Assembly: GCA_016195145.1 (NCBI GenBank)
Contig: JACQAF010000065.1
Coordinates: 1 to 12,703 of the forward strand
Direction of reading: 5' to 3'
DNA: 12,703 nt
DNA from: Rhodospirillales bacterium
GTDB taxonomy: Bacteria; Pseudomonadota; Alphaproteobacteria; CACIAM-22H2
Shown one piece after another: positions 12,570 through 12,703 of the stretch; the first letter of the stretch is position 1, and each line of letters begins with the position of its first letter. Position numbers and translations under genes: made by a program. The notes beneath the pieces were generated by a model, which ran no database searches, had not been told where the DNA came from, and was given only the letters and a program-made list of their open reading frames with translations.

Positions 12570-12703
12570 ATGAACAGCTTCGATTTTTCCCCCCTTTTCC
12601 GCTCGACTATCGGGTTTGACCGTCTGAGCCGTCTGTTCGACGAGACGCTGCGCGGCGACGAGGTCCAGACCTATCCGCCCTATAACATCGAGAAGACCGG
12701 CGA
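12570..12703 (+). CDS. Hsp20/IbpA-family small heat-shock protein, N-terminal fragment
   Basis: The frame runs off the window after about 44 residues. MNSFDFSPLFRSTIGFDRLS, then LFDETLRG and YPPYNIEKTG, match the start of IbpA-class small heat-shock proteins, ATP-independent holdases that bind unfolding proteins; the alpha-crystallin domain begins at about YPPYNIEK. AAGGAG (12555-12560) is 9 nt from ATG 12570 and only 3 nt from an in-frame ATG at 12564, so 12570 is preferred; the longer form would add Met-Ala. Control is by the ROSE hairpin at the start site and probably a heat-shock promoter. Confidence 0.9.
   Translation, partial: MNSFDFSPLFRSTIGFDRLSRLFDETLRGDEVQTYPPYNIEKTG

Overview
This is a GC-rich chromosomal window, almost certainly from an alphaproteobacterium. 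The reasons are an RcdA/DUF1465 protein, a zinc-free L31 of the alphaproteobacterial kind, an Hsp20 gene behind a ROSE-type RNA thermometer, and the neighbourhood of class I aldolase, thiamine-phosphate synthase, EF-P and inositol monophosphatase, which I recall from Rhodospirillales/Rhizobiales-like genomes. That placement is from memory and was not searched. No phage, IS element, CRISPR array or tRNA is visible. Codon use and base composition look uniform.

Layout. 1-270 is the C-terminus of an EpmB/KamA lysine 2,3-aminomutase. A creatininase-family hydrolase (274-1020, minus) diverges from a plus-strand run: class I fructose-bisphosphate aldolase, a ThiE-like protein with no ordinary start codon, EF-P with its modifiable lysine, and a SuhB-type phosphatase. 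Next comes a three-gene envelope module (4354-8028): a secreted Pro/Ala-rich protein with an OmpA-like end, a four-helix MotA/TolQ/ExbB-like channel, and a MotB-like stator partner with a TM aspartate, long coiled coil and OmpA domain. A secreted CAP-domain gene (8047) follows and is cut off mid-domain. On the minus strand are cyaY and, overlapping its stop, a full-length-type ABC exporter whose last residues are missing. The CAP gene and the exporter gene lose homology at the same point, about 8407-8410, so they look fused tail to tail by a deletion, rearrangement or assembly error.

The right part holds rpmE (plus) with a strong terminator, a minus-strand pair encoding small secreted Ala/Gly/Met-rich proteins of unknown function, rcdA (minus), and the start of an Hsp20 gene (plus) running off the edge.

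Together, EpmB and EF-P form a translation-factor modification theme. The OmpA/MotA-like/MotB-like set plus the CAP protein forms an envelope theme and is the best candidate for a poorly described system. The clearest regulatory element is the ROSE hairpin at 12544-12566: its strand pairs with the Shine-Dalgarno sequence and an AUG and carries the diagnostic bulged G.
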